This document shows positions 9,337-17,795 of a DNA stretch of 64,000 nt, piece after piece. A program made the position numbers and the translations under genes. The stretch covers positions 1 to 64,000 of the forward strand of contig NZ_VTAW01000017.1 of NCBI RefSeq assembly GCF_008245225.1, read 5' to 3'. Source of the DNA: Natrialba swarupiae (GTDB lineage: Archaea > Halobacteriota > Halobacteria > Halobacteriales > Natrialbaceae). Position 1 is the stretch's first letter, and every line of letters begins with the position of its first letter. The notes below the pieces were generated by a model, which saw only the letters and a program-made list of their open reading frames with translations, had not been told where the DNA came from and ran no database searches.

Positions 9337-9702
9337 GATCCGTTCACGATATACGTTAGCTCGAAGCACGCTAAACGACCGCGTTAACATATCAACGTCG
9401 AATCGACCACGCTCTCTCGCCCATCGTCGTGGTTCGATGGCTCATACGGGCTGTGATGGGTCCCTCCCGGTCGATCGTAGATAGGCAAGCGATCGACCGG
9501 CAATCAGTCATCGCAAACCGTCTCACGCATCGCGACTCGCCGCTCGACCCGTCGGAATTCGTCGGCGTCGTTCGATCACTGTGTGGGCTGTACACGCCCG
9601 ACACGACCGATTCGGGTTCGAATCCCGTGCGCCAAAGATTACCGAGGCGTATTAGAGCGGATGGAAAATATTAAGCTTCGGTATAGCCTAGCCCGAGCCA
9701 CG
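9337..9702. other. Intergenic region before the methionine synthase genes
   Basis: A divergent spacer with no convincing gene. Its left end serves the minus-strand dehydrogenase. Its right end has an AT-rich GAAAATATTA box (9664-9673), about 35 bases before the ATG at 9703, a likely promoter for the methionine synthase genes. The middle carries a tRNA-like segment listed separately. Confidence 0.55.
9585..9634 (+). other. tRNA 3'-half-like sequence, degenerate
   Basis: A GGGC stem, seven-base loop and GCCC stem (9585-9599) are followed by a T-arm-like CGGG, TTCGAAT, CCCG (9613-9627) that contains the exact archaeal B-box core GGTTCGAATCC, then TGCGCCA. No matching 5' acceptor strand, TGGCGCA, lies upstream, and position 33 of the anticodon-like loop is not T in the best fold. 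It may be a relic attachment site left by an integrated element, or chance. I do not call it a functional tRNA. Confidence 0.25.
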
Positions 9703-10707
9703 ATGACTGAGTACGTATCCACCACGACGGGGCTCTATCCGCTCCCGGACTGGGCGAAAGACGAACTCTCGAGCCTCAAAGGTCACCAGAAACACGACCT
9801 CATCGGTGGCGACGAGGGCGAAGAGATCACGACGGCCTACGAGGAGGCACGCGAAGAAGTGGTCGACGTTCAGCGAGAGACCGGCCTCGACCGCGTCGTC
9901 GAGGGCCAACTTCGCTGGGACGACATGCTCGCACACCCGCTCGCGGTTCACGACGCCGTCGAGACCCGCGGCATCGTCCGCTACTACGACAACAACAACT
10001 TCTACCGCGAGCCGGTCGTCCAGGACGAACTGGACGTCTCGGGCGACGTCGCCGGCGAACTCGAGTCCGCCGCCGACCTCACCGACGACCTGCAGGCCGT
10101 CCTCCCCGGTCCGTACTCGCTGGCCGAACTCGCGACCGACGAGTACTACGGCGACGACGCCGACTTCCTCGCGGCGATCGCCGACTTCCTCGCGGGCGAA
10201 CTCGAGGCGTTCCCGGCTCACGAGACGCTGTATCTGCTCGAGCCGTCGCTCGTCGAAGACGCTCCCGGCGACGGCGAGGACGAGCGCGCCAGCGAGGCGA
10301 TCGATCGAGTCGCGAGCGCGACCGACGCCGACGTCGTCGTCCACCCCTACTGGGGCGCGCTCTCCGAGAAGGTCTACGCGCACCTGCTCGACGCCGATAT
10401 CGACGCGGTCGGCTTCGACTTCGTGGCGAACCAGGAGGACAACCTCTACAACGTCCAGGAGTACGGCACGACCGACGACATCTCGCTGGGTCTCGTCGAC
10501 GGCCAGAACACGCTCGTCGAGGAGCCCGAAGCGGTTCGGGACCGCGTCGACTGGGTCGAAGACCAGCTTCCCGTCTCCGAGTTCGAGACGGTGTATCTGA
10601 CGACCAACACCGAGACGTTCTACCTGCCGTACAACAAGTACGAAGCCAAACTCGAGGCGCTCGCGGAAGCCGCGGCGCTCGCGAACGCGGAGGTGACCAC
10701 GACATGA
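9703..10707 (+). CDS. MetE-like protein lacking zinc ligands (N-terminal half of split methionine synthase)
   Basis: A 334-residue TIM-barrel homologue of cobalamin-independent methionine synthase. It aligns in outline with the downstream catalytic gene, with opening YVSTTTGLYPLPDW and closing TNTETFYLPYNKYEAKL. The catalytic motif region reads VVHPYWGALS, so the cysteine of the His-x-Cys zinc pair is absent, and the second zinc cysteine is replaced in TTNTETFYLP. This resembles the degenerate N-terminal barrel of bacterial MetE. It probably pairs with the next gene, whose start it overlaps by four bases (ATGA). The ATG at 9703 is chosen because the frame upstream runs through the tRNA-like spacer. 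Confidence 0.85.
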   Translation: MTEYVSTTTGLYPLPDWAKDELSSLKGHQKHDLIGGDEGEEITTAYEEAREEVVDVQRETGLDRVVEGQLRWDDMLAHPLAVHDAVETRGIVRYYDNNNFYREPVVQDELDVSGDVAGELESAADLTDDLQAVLPGPYSLAELATDEYYGDDADFLAAIADFLAGELEAFPAHETLYLLEPSLVEDAPGDGEDERASEAIDRVASATDADVVVHPYWGALSEKVYAHLLDADIDAVGFDFVANQEDNLYNVQEYGTTDDISLGLVDGQNTLVEEPEAVRDRVDWVEDQLPVSEFETVYLTTNTETFYLPYNKYEAKLEALAEAAALANAEVTTT

Positions 10708-11780
10708 GCACGAACGAGAACAGAGACCAGTTCCGACCCGAGAATCACGAGAACGACCACTTCCTGCTGACGACGGTCGTCGGCAGTTACCCCAAGCCGA
10801 AGTGGCTGAACCGTGCGAAAGAACTCTACCAGGATCCCGATCACAGCTTCGACGACGACGACTGGCAGGAGGCCAAAGACGACGCGGCCCGCCTGATCAC
10901 GGCCGAACACGAACGAGCGGGTCTCGACGTCGTCGTCGACGGCGAGATGCGACGCAACGAGATGGTCGAGTTCTTCGCCCACCGCATCGAGGGCTACGAG
11001 TTCAACGGCCCGGTCAAGGTCTGGGGACACAACTACTTCGACAAGCCCTCCGTCGTCAGCGAGGTCGAGTACACCGACAGCTGGCTCGTCGACGAGTACG
11101 AGTTCACCGCCGCGGCGGCGAACCGCCCGGTCAAGGTGCCGATCACCGGCCCGTATACGCTCGCGAACTGGTCGTTCAACGAGGCCTACGAGGACGACGA
11201 CGAACTCACGCTCGCGGTCGCCGACCTCGTCAACGAGGAGATCGAAAAGCTCGTCGAGGCCGGCGCGCGCTACATCCAGATCGACGAGCCCGCGCTCGCG
11301 ACGACGCCCGACGACCACGCCATCGTCGGCGAAGCCTTAGAGCATATCGTCGCCGACATCCCCGAGGAGGTCCGCATCGGTCTCCACGTCTGTTACGGCG
11401 ACTACTCCCGTATCTATCCCGAAATCCTGGACTTCCCCGTCGACGAGTTCGACTTAGAGCTCGCAAACGGCGACTACGACCAGCTCGACGTCTTCAAAGA
11501 CCCCGAGTTCACCGCGGATCTCGCACTCGGCGTCACCGACGTCCACGTCGCCGAGGTCGAGTCCGTCGAACAGATCGAACGGAACATCCAGAAGGGACTC
11601 GAGGTCGTCCCGCCGGAACAGCTGGTCGTCTCGCCCGACTGCGGCGTCAAGCTCCTACCCCGCGAGGTTGCCTACGGCAAGATGGCGAAGATGGTCGAAG
11701 CCGCCCGCAACGTCGAGGCCAAACTCGACGCCGGCGAGATCGACGTCGAACGCGGTACACCGACCCCCGCCGACGACTGA
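10704..11780 (+). CDS. metE: Cobalamin-independent methionine synthase, catalytic subunit
   Basis: A 358-residue zinc enzyme that methylates homocysteine to methionine. Its ligands can be placed exactly: His228 and Cys230 in GLHVCYGDY, Glu252 in DLELANGDYD, and Cys313 in SPDCGVKLL. The spacings 2, 22 and 83 residues equal those of E. coli MetE (His641, Cys643, Glu665, Cys726). Only the C-terminal catalytic barrel is present, as in archaeal core MetE proteins, whose methyl donor is thought to be a corrinoid protein or a reduced folate or pterin. It is translationally coupled to the preceding zinc-less paralogue. Confidence 0.92.
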   Translation: MSTNENRDQFRPENHENDHFLLTTVVGSYPKPKWLNRAKELYQDPDHSFDDDDWQEAKDDAARLITAEHERAGLDVVVDGEMRRNEMVEFFAHRIEGYEFNGPVKVWGHNYFDKPSVVSEVEYTDSWLVDEYEFTAAAANRPVKVPITGPYTLANWSFNEAYEDDDELTLAVADLVNEEIEKLVEAGARYIQIDEPALATTPDDHAIVGEALEHIVADIPEEVRIGLHVCYGDYSRIYPEILDFPVDEFDLELANGDYDQLDVFKDPEFTADLALGVTDVHVAEVESVEQIERNIQKGLEVVPPEQLVVSPDCGVKLLPREVAYGKMAKMVEAARNVEAKLDAGEIDVERGTPTPADD

Positions 11781-12025
11781 GACGGGTTACTGTACGTCGC
11801 TTCCGATGTGATCGTGACGAGTCGGCGGTCGGCCGGAAGCAGCATACACCAGTCTGCGACGTTCTGCCCTCGGTTCCTCCGTCCTCGAGCGTCTCGTCTC
11901 TCGAGAACGAGACTGCCACGACACGCCGCCGTGTCACACGTGGACAGTCACCGACGACACGGACGTCACCTGGTGACTGGCATGTCCGGGAACGTACATA
12001 TGGGTCGGGTTCGAACGAGCAGACG

Positions 12026-12640
12026 ATGCAAGAAACCGCGAACCGACGTGTCGAACTGGACGACGAAGTCGCCGAACACCGCGATCCCGACCACGACGTC
12101 GACCCGCTGTTCGTCAACCGCTGGTCACCGCGGGCGATGACCGGCGAGAGCCTCGAGGAGGCGGAGTATCTCCCGCTGTTCGAAGCGGCGCGGTGGGCAC
12201 CGTCGGCGTTTAACAACCAGCACTGGCGCTTTCTGTACGCGACCCCCGAGGACGAGGAGTGGGAGACGTTCGTCGATCTGTTGAACGACGGCAACGCGTG
12301 GGCGACCGACGCGGGCCTACTCGCCGTGATCGTCTCGAAGACGACGTTCGACCACAACGGCGAACCGGCACCGGTCCACTCCTTCGACACCGGCGCTGCC
12401 TGGCAGAACATCGCGCTCGAGGGTTCGCGACGTGGACTCGTCGTCCACGGGATGTCCGGGTTCGACTACGAACGAGCCGCCGAGGAACTCGACGTGCCTG
12501 AGGAGTACGCCGTCGAGGCCATGTTCGCCGTCGGCGAACGGGCACCGCCGGAGACGCTCTCCGACGAGCTTCGCGAGCGCGAACAGCCGAGTGATCGCAA
12601 GCCCGTCGACGAAATCGTCCACCGGGGTAGCTTCGAGTAG
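12026..12640 (+). CDS. Nitroreductase-family flavoprotein
   Basis: A 204-residue nitroreductase-fold protein expected to bind FMN and reduce small electron-poor substrates with NAD(P)H. The family opening RWSPRAMTGESL near residue 36 is followed by LFEAARWAPSAFNNQHWRF, the FMN-phosphate region. HSFDTGAAWQNIALEGSRRGLVVHGM near 115-140 is the conserved helix at the dimer interface (quoted here in part). The closing GERAPPETL is also typical. The ATG at 12026 starts the conserved part. It appears monocistronic, with a possible ACATATGGG promoter element about 30 bases ahead. Substrate unknown. Confidence 0.85.
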   Translation: MQETANRRVELDDEVAEHRDPDHDVDPLFVNRWSPRAMTGESLEEAEYLPLFEAARWAPSAFNNQHWRFLYATPEDEEWETFVDLLNDGNAWATDAGLLAVIVSKTTFDHNGEPAPVHSFDTGAAWQNIALEGSRRGLVVHGMSGFDYERAAEELDVPEEYAVEAMFAVGERAPPETLSDELREREQPSDRKPVDEIVHRGSFE

Positions 12641-12669
12641 GCACCTCGACCACCGGCGGCTCTTCTTTT

Positions 12670-12743
12670 CGGTCTGCTGTCCCGATTTCCGGCGCGAGCA
12701 CGAGACGATCGCGAGTGGGCCGGTCCGTCGGGACAGCAATCCG
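12670..12743. repeat. Palindromic element, family A (copy 1)
   Basis: CGGTCTGCTGTCCCGA (12670-12685) and TCGGGACAGCAATCCG (12728-12743) are inverted repeats with two mismatches, 42 bases apart. They match the termini of the copies near 15.8 and 60.8 kb (TTGCTGTCC core). This copy lies 30 bases after the nitroreductase stop codon and upstream of the PfkB gene, and could fold into a terminator-like hairpin. Its interior is less symmetric than the other copies. Confidence 0.6.
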
Positions 12744-12843
12744 TCTGACACCAGCGCGTATTACGACTGCAGCCGCGGTGACTATGGAATCTCCTCGAGC
12801 GGGGTCCGCAACACATTATTCGCGGCCGGAAAAAGAGGATCGT

Positions 12844-13797
12844 ATGAGCCACGAGATACTCGTCGCCGGGGAGACGCTGATCGACTTCCTCCCCGAGCGG
12901 CCGGGCCCCATCTCGAGTGTCGACGGATTCGAACGTCGACCCGGCGGTGCGCCGGCGAACGTCGCCGTCGCGCTCGCCCGTCTCGAGTGCGTGCCGCTGT
13001 TCTGGAGTCGGGTCGGCGACGATCCGTTCGGCGACTACCTCCTGGAGACGCTGGCCGAGTACGGCGTTCCCGGCCGGTTTCTCGAGACCGATCCCAGCGC
13101 GAAGACCTCGCTCGCGTTCGTCACCCACGACGAGTCGGGTGACCGGAGCTTCTCGTTTTACCGCGACGACACCGCCGACACCCGCATGGAGACGGGACGG
13201 ATCGACGACTCGGTTCTCGCCGGTCTCGAGTGGGTCCACGCGGGCGGCGTCGCGCTCTCGAGTGGCCGTTCGCGCGAGGCGACGCTCGATCTGCTCGAGC
13301 GTGCCGCGGCTCGAGGGTGTACGGTCTCGTTCGACCCCAACGCCAGGCCGGAGCTGTGGCCGGACGAGGCGACGTTCCGCGAGGTCGTCCGGGACGCACT
13401 CGCGTCCGTCGACGTCCTGAAAGCGACTCGCGAGGAACTCGAGGCGCTGGGCTTCGGAGGCGAATCGACCGAGGCTGTCGCCCGCGACGCTCTCGCGGCG
13501 GGGCCACACACGGTGCTCGCGACGCGGGGTGGGGACGGCTCGATCGCGGTTGCGGACGACGACGCCCCCTGGTCGGAGGCGGTCGCCGAGCACCCGGGGT
13601 ACGAGGCGGACGTCGTCGACACCACCGGCGCCGGCGATGCGTTCGTCGCCGGCACGATCGCGGCGATGCGTGACGGGCAGGATCTCGAGGCGACGCTCGC
13701 GTTCGCCAACGCGGTCGGGGCCGCCGCGACGACGGCGCCGGGTGCGATGACGGCCCTCCCCAACCGGGAAGCAGTGCGGGAGATCAGTCGTAGGTGA
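12844..13797 (+). CDS. PfkB-family sugar kinase
   Basis: A 317-residue ribokinase-fold kinase. The N-terminal substrate signature RRPGGAPANVAVALARL (residues about 34-50) and the C-terminal DTTGAGDAFVAG (259-270, catalytic Asp265) are intact. RYSFDPNARPELW-like segment appears as SFDPNARPELWP. The family includes fructokinase and 2-keto-3-deoxygluconate kinase. With a mannonate dehydratase and uronate enzymes in the same window, phosphorylation of 2-keto-3-deoxygluconate is a reasonable guess, but fructokinase is equally possible from sequence alone. The last 14 bases overlap the convergent membrane-protein gene. Start at 12844 follows the palindromic element. Confidence 0.88.
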   Translation: MSHEILVAGETLIDFLPERPGPISSVDGFERRPGGAPANVAVALARLECVPLFWSRVGDDPFGDYLLETLAEYGVPGRFLETDPSAKTSLAFVTHDESGDRSFSFYRDDTADTRMETGRIDDSVLAGLEWVHAGGVALSSGRSREATLDLLERAAARGCTVSFDPNARPELWPDEATFREVVRDALASVDVLKATREELEALGFGGESTEAVARDALAAGPHTVLATRGGDGSIAVADDDAPWSEAVAEHPGYEADVVDTTGAGDAFVAGTIAAMRDGQDLEATLAFANAVGAAATTAPGAMTALPNREAVREISRR

Positions 13798-14614
13798 ACA
13801 GCCGGGCGTCACAGTCCGGACAGATCAGCTTCTCTGCCGGCGTCTCTCCCGCGGGGGTCACCTCGCCACAGCAACTCGAGTGGGTGATCGTCAGCTGGCT
13901 GTCGCAGACCGGACACCGCTCGAGGAGCGACCGCAGCGGACGGCCGGCGGCGAGTCGAACCGCGGTATCGGCGATCCGAGATTCGAGCGCCCGCGCGGCG
14001 GCGAGTTCGGCGACGGCTTTGTGTTCCGTGAGCGAGGCCGCGCCGTTTGGCCCCTCGAGTAGGACGGTCGTGGAACGGCCGCGCCAGTCGTGTCCGATCC
14101 GGGCGTCGATCGACGGTCCCGTCAGATCGTCGATTTCGTCGGCGAGAGTCGCGAAATCGAGATCACGGATCGTCGCCATCTCCTGGTGCCACTCCTGGCG
14201 AAACGGCTCGGCGAGCGCGAGATCGTCGCCGTTCGGGACGACGACGCCCGCCTCGAGCAACGCGGTGACGACGTCCTCGCCGGTCGGTGTCGAGGCGGAA
14301 TCGGCGTCCGTCTCGTCGGCCGAGGTGATCCCCGACAGCGATCCGCCCTCGCGATCTTCGTGGTCGAACGCCGAGATCGGAAGCCGATCGACGAGTTGCG
14401 GTGCGAACCGGGGCGTGTACGGAACGAGGTAGCCTCGAACTCCGATCGCGGCGACGCCGACGCCCGCCACGAGGGACGCGGCCAGCCGCCGACGGGCGAG
14501 CGCGAGTGCCACGACGACGGTCGCCACGAGCAGGCCGTTCGCGATCGTACACGGCCAACACCGGTTGGTTCCGGTGTGCGCCGGCTGCCGGAGTCGCTCG
14601 AGTGTGTCGATCAT
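13784..14614 (-). CDS. Membrane-anchored zinc-ribbon protein of unknown function
   Basis: A 276-residue protein I cannot assign. Residues about 25-65 form two hydrophobic spans separated by a short RRR loop, so the N-terminus is membrane-embedded. The middle is acidic and helical. The C-terminus has a probable zinc ribbon: CPVCDSQL, then SSCCGEV and CPDCDARLF. Such an anchor plus zinc module suggests a role at the membrane, possibly protein-protein contact or quality control. It is convergent with the PfkB gene (14-base overlap) and divergent from the TrmB gene, with about 116 bases between the two starts. Confidence 0.7.
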   Translation of the reverse strand: MIDTLERLRQPAHTGTNRCWPCTIANGLLVATVVVALALARRRLAASLVAGVGVAAIGVRGYLVPYTPRFAPQLVDRLPISAFDHEDREGGSLSGITSADETDADSASTPTGEDVVTALLEAGVVVPNGDDLALAEPFRQEWHQEMATIRDLDFATLADEIDDLTGPSIDARIGHDWRGRSTTVLLEGPNGAASLTEHKAVAELAAARALESRIADTAVRLAAGRPLRSLLERCPVCDSQLTITHSSCCGEVTPAGETPAEKLICPDCDARLFTYD

Positions 14615-14730
14615 GCGACGCCCGTTTCGATTCGATCGTCTTGAGTGTAGCGACGCAGACAGCCTTTTTTACAACGGGTGTGATACTCCACCCGGATGAA
14701 CGTAACTGCGACCGTTCCCGGTGAGACCGA

Positions 14731-15807
14731 ATGGACGCCGAGGAACTGATCGAAACGCTCGAGGACGCGGGACTGTCGCCGTACCAGGCGGACGCGTTCG
14801 TGACGCTGCTCGAGCTTGGATCGGCGTCCGCGACCGACGTCGCCAGCGCGAGCTCCGTCCCGGATCCACGGATCTACGACGTGTTACGCGGACTCGAGGA
14901 GCAGAGATACGTCGAGACGTACGAACAGGACAGCCTCCACGCGCGGGCCCACGACCCGGCGGAGGTGCTCGCGGATCTGCGCTCGCGGGCCAACCGGTTC
15001 GAGACCGCAGCCGAGGAGATCGAAGACCGGTGGAGTCAGCCGGACATCGAGGAACACAAGGTGAGCATCGTCAAGCGCCTCGATACGGTGCTCGCGCGGG
15101 CCGACGAGCTGATCCGGGCGGCCGAATACCAGGTCCAGATCGGACTGACGCCCGCACAGTTCGACGAGCTTTCCGACGCGCTCGAGACGGCCCGGAAGAA
15201 TGGGGTAGACGTCAGACTCTGTCTGTTTCCGGAGACCGCAGGCGACCTGGCGATTCCACCGATCGAGACGCTGGAACGGGCGTGCTCGGAGGCACGTCGC
15301 CGCGACCTTCCCTCGCCGTTCGTCGCCCTCATCGATCGATCGTGGACGTGCTTTTCGCCGTACGGTGGTTCGACAAACGAGTACGGCGTCATCGTCAACG
15401 ACTGGACTCTCGCGTACGTCTTCAACTGGTATTTCATCACCTGCCTCTGGGAGGTTCTGGAGACGGTGTATACGGACCGACCGGACGAGCCGCCGTTTAC
15501 GTACGCCGACCTTCGGCAGTGTATTCGTGACATCGAGCCGCTGCTCGAGGACGGACTGACCATCGAGGCGACGATCCGTGGCTTCGACACCGAGACCGGC
15601 AGAGAGGTGACCAAACGCGGAACGGTCGTCGACCTCACCTACGCCGGCGTCTCGATGGACGACGACCAGTCCGCGCCACTTTCCCAGCTGGCCGGTGAAA
15701 CGTCGCTTACGCTCGAGACCGATGACGGGACGTACACCGTCGGCGGCTGGGGCGCGTTCATCGAGGACTTCGAGGCGATGCGGGTTACGGTCGAGGCGAT
15801 CGATTGA
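14731..15807 (+). CDS. TrmB-family sugar-responsive transcriptional regulator (1)
   Basis: A 358-residue regulator. Residues 1-80 are the TrmB winged helix (GLSPYQADAFVTLLELGSAS, then DPRIYDVLRGLEEQRYVE). A short coiled segment near 90-110 (FETAAEEIEDRW) leads to a sugar-sensing TrmB C-terminal domain. TrmB proteins switch sugar transport and glycolytic genes in response to a bound sugar. It sits directly ahead of a sugar ABC transporter and is the likely local regulator. Its closest relative in the window is the protein at 55059-56138, similar along its whole length. The stop codon coincides with the left end of a palindromic element. Confidence 0.88.
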   Translation: MDAEELIETLEDAGLSPYQADAFVTLLELGSASATDVASASSVPDPRIYDVLRGLEEQRYVETYEQDSLHARAHDPAEVLADLRSRANRFETAAEEIEDRWSQPDIEEHKVSIVKRLDTVLARADELIRAAEYQVQIGLTPAQFDELSDALETARKNGVDVRLCLFPETAGDLAIPPIETLERACSEARRRDLPSPFVALIDRSWTCFSPYGGSTNEYGVIVNDWTLAYVFNWYFITCLWEVLETVYTDRPDEPPFTYADLRQCIRDIEPLLEDGLTIEATIRGFDTETGREVTKRGTVVDLTYAGVSMDDDQSAPLSQLAGETSLTLETDDGTYTVGGWGAFIEDFEAMRVTVEAID

Positions 15808-15999
15808 TACGGATTACTGTCGCGATGTACCGGTGCGACCGCCGTCCGGGTTGCGGTCTCACCGGAATTGATCGACAGTAATACTGTCGGACAGAACTAT
15901 TTGAAGATCGGTCGCGCTACTGCGGCCGTCCCCGAGGGTGACGGCCGCGAATCCGCGACCGGCTTCTCACTGACTTCTGTCCGACAGTATAAACCGTAT
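15807..15999. repeat. Composite palindromic element, family A (copy 2)
   Basis: Two stem-loops in tandem bounded by ATACGG (15807-15812) and CCGTAT (15994-15999). Hairpin one: ATTACTGTCG (15813-15822) pairs with CGACAGTAAT (15873-15882), enclosing CCGGTG/CACCGG and ACCGC/GCGGT stems. Hairpin two: a perfect 16-base arm at 15881-15896 pairs with 15975-15990, enclosing CGGTCGCG/CGCGACCG and GCGGCCGTC/GACGGCCGC around a nine-base loop. The shared junction is an 8-1-8 palindrome at 15873-15889. The layout suggests a non-autonomous mobile element or a strong structured terminator between TrmB and the transporter. Confidence 0.72.
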
Positions 16000-16333
16000 G
16001 AGGACCTTTCGCCCGGAACCTGGATCGGAGCCAGTATTCAACCGATCCCGTCGTCCGAGACCAGCCATCGTCGTTTTCGTCTCTCGCGATTCCTCGACCG
16101 ATTTCGAGTACAACGATTCATCCTCGAGTCTCGAGTCGATCGATCGTCGCCCCGCCTGTTCCCCGAGCGCCGACTATCGGCGGCCACGAGGACGATTCGC
16201 CCAGGAGAGCCATTCGGGCCAATCGGTCGATACATCGGGTACCAGCAGGCGATATTACTTGATCAACTGATTAACTACACCTGTTGTACCTAACCGGTAG
16301 TTATAAATATTAAAGACCATCATGTTTTTTCGC
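16000..16333. other. Promoter region of the first sugar transporter
   Basis: No convincing gene; a short plus frame from 15998 is basic and unlike this proteome. The right end has TTATAAATATTAAAG (16301-16315), a strong TATA box about 25-30 bases before the ATG at 16334. Just ahead are a TTGATCAA palindrome (16259-16266) and ACCGGT (16293-16298), possible binding sites for the neighbouring TrmB, though no TrmB consensus is certain. Confidence 0.55.
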
Positions 16334-17794
16334 ATGAGTGGGAGACACTCACGGAAGGGCGATCGAACCGACTCGAGCGTCTCGCGGCGGACGTTCGTCA
16401 AGGCGGCCGGCGCGAGCGGGGCAGCGGTAAGCCTGGCCGGTTGTATCTACGGCGACGAGACGGCCGACGAAGCGGTCGTCGTCGGCGCTGATCCGAACAT
16501 GATCGACGCGGTCGGCGACGAGGTCGTCGAACTGTTCGGCGATAGCGGCGCGGATGGGATCGAGATCAGGTTACAGGCCGGTGACGAGGACACGGGCGAC
16601 CGTCGAGACACCTATACGAACCTGCTCCAGGCCGAGGAGACGGATCCCGACCTGCTGCTCATGGACAACGGCTGGGTGAACGTCTTTATCCAGCGTGGTC
16701 AGATCGCGAACCTGAGCGACGCACTCGGCGACGACGACCTCGCACAGATCGAGGACGAGTACTTCGAGTCGTTCACCGCCACGGCGCGGGAACCCGAGAC
16801 GAACGACCTGTTCGGCGTCCCGATCTTCCCGGACTATCCGACGATGCAATACCGGAAGGATTACGCGCGGGAGGCCGGCTACGGCGAAGACGACTTCGAG
16901 GAGTGGGCGACCGAACCGATGACCTGGGCGGAGTGGGCCGAACTAACCGAGGAGATCGTCGAGGCCTCGGACGCGAGTTACGGCCTCGCGACCCAGTGGG
17001 ACATCTACGAGGGGACCGCCTGTTGTACGTGGAACGAGGTCATGTCATCGTTCGGCGGCGCGTACTTCGGCGGCTTCGACAACCTCTTCGGACCGGTCGG
17101 CGACCGACCCGTGACGATCGACGAACCGGAGTTCGTCGACGCGCTTCGGATGATGCGGACGTTCGTCGCCGACGAACACGACGAGTACACGGACGAGGAG
17201 TACCCAACAGGCATCGCGCCCAACTCGATCCTCGGCTGGCAGGAGGAAAACGCCCGGGAGGCGATCCTCAACGGCGAAGCCGTCATGCAACGCAACTGGC
17301 CGTACGCGATCAATCTGAACGTCCAGGAGGCAGACGACCCGCTCGACGTCGAGGACTACGGCGCGATGCCGATCCCCTACGCCGTCAGCGAGGCGGACGC
17401 GAACCAGCCCGGAACCGGCGGCTCGACGGCCGCACTCGGCGGCTGGCACCTGACGCTCAACCCCAACTCCGAACGAACTGACGACGCGGTCGAGGTCCTC
17501 CGTGCGGCGATGACCGACGAGTTCAACCTCGGCATGTTCGACCTCTGGGGGTGGATCCCGCCGAAGCCACACCTGTTCGACACCGAGGAAGCCGAACAGG
17601 TCGAGCCGATGGGCCACTACATGGACACGCTTCGGGTCGCCGGTGAGAACGCTATGCCCCGACCCGTCACGACGGTGTGGCCGGATCAGTCCGAACTCAT
17701 CGCCGAGGAAGTCAACGCGGCCGTCTCCGGTGACAAGAGCCCCGAGGACGCAGCCACCGACTTACAAGACGGACTCGAGGACACCGAAGCCTAG
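16334..17794 (+). CDS. Sugar ABC transporter substrate-binding lipoprotein
   Basis: A 486-residue family-1 solute-binding protein, probably exported by the Tat route and lipid-anchored. Arg18-Arg19 in SRRTFVKAAG starts the signal and LAGC places the lipidated cysteine at 37. The mature part has the two-lobe layout of maltose-type binding proteins, with many aromatic residues (DYPTMQYRKDYAREAGYGED, PMTWAEWAELTEEIVE) suited to stacking on sugars. It heads an operon with two permeases and an ATPase, one base or a few bases apart. Start at 16334 rather than the ATG at 16322, because the Tat region then has the usual length. Sugar unknown. Confidence 0.88.
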   Translation: MSGRHSRKGDRTDSSVSRRTFVKAAGASGAAVSLAGCIYGDETADEAVVVGADPNMIDAVGDEVVELFGDSGADGIEIRLQAGDEDTGDRRDTYTNLLQAEETDPDLLLMDNGWVNVFIQRGQIANLSDALGDDDLAQIEDEYFESFTATAREPETNDLFGVPIFPDYPTMQYRKDYAREAGYGEDDFEEWATEPMTWAEWAELTEEIVEASDASYGLATQWDIYEGTACCTWNEVMSSFGGAYFGGFDNLFGPVGDRPVTIDEPEFVDALRMMRTFVADEHDEYTDEEYPTGIAPNSILGWQEENAREAILNGEAVMQRNWPYAINLNVQEADDPLDVEDYGAMPIPYAVSEADANQPGTGGSTAALGGWHLTLNPNSERTDDAVEVLRAAMTDEFNLGMFDLWGWIPPKPHLFDTEEAEQVEPMGHYMDTLRVAGENAMPRPVTTVWPDQSELIAEEVNAAVSGDKSPEDAATDLQDGLEDTEA

Positions 17795-17795
17795 C

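Noticed and set aside
9570-9645. Complete tRNA gene
   Set aside because: No 5' acceptor strand and no D-arm; only a 3'-like half can be drawn.
15998-16270. 90-codon plus-strand frame after the composite palindrome
   Set aside because: Highly basic with no recognisable fold; its start lies inside the element terminus.
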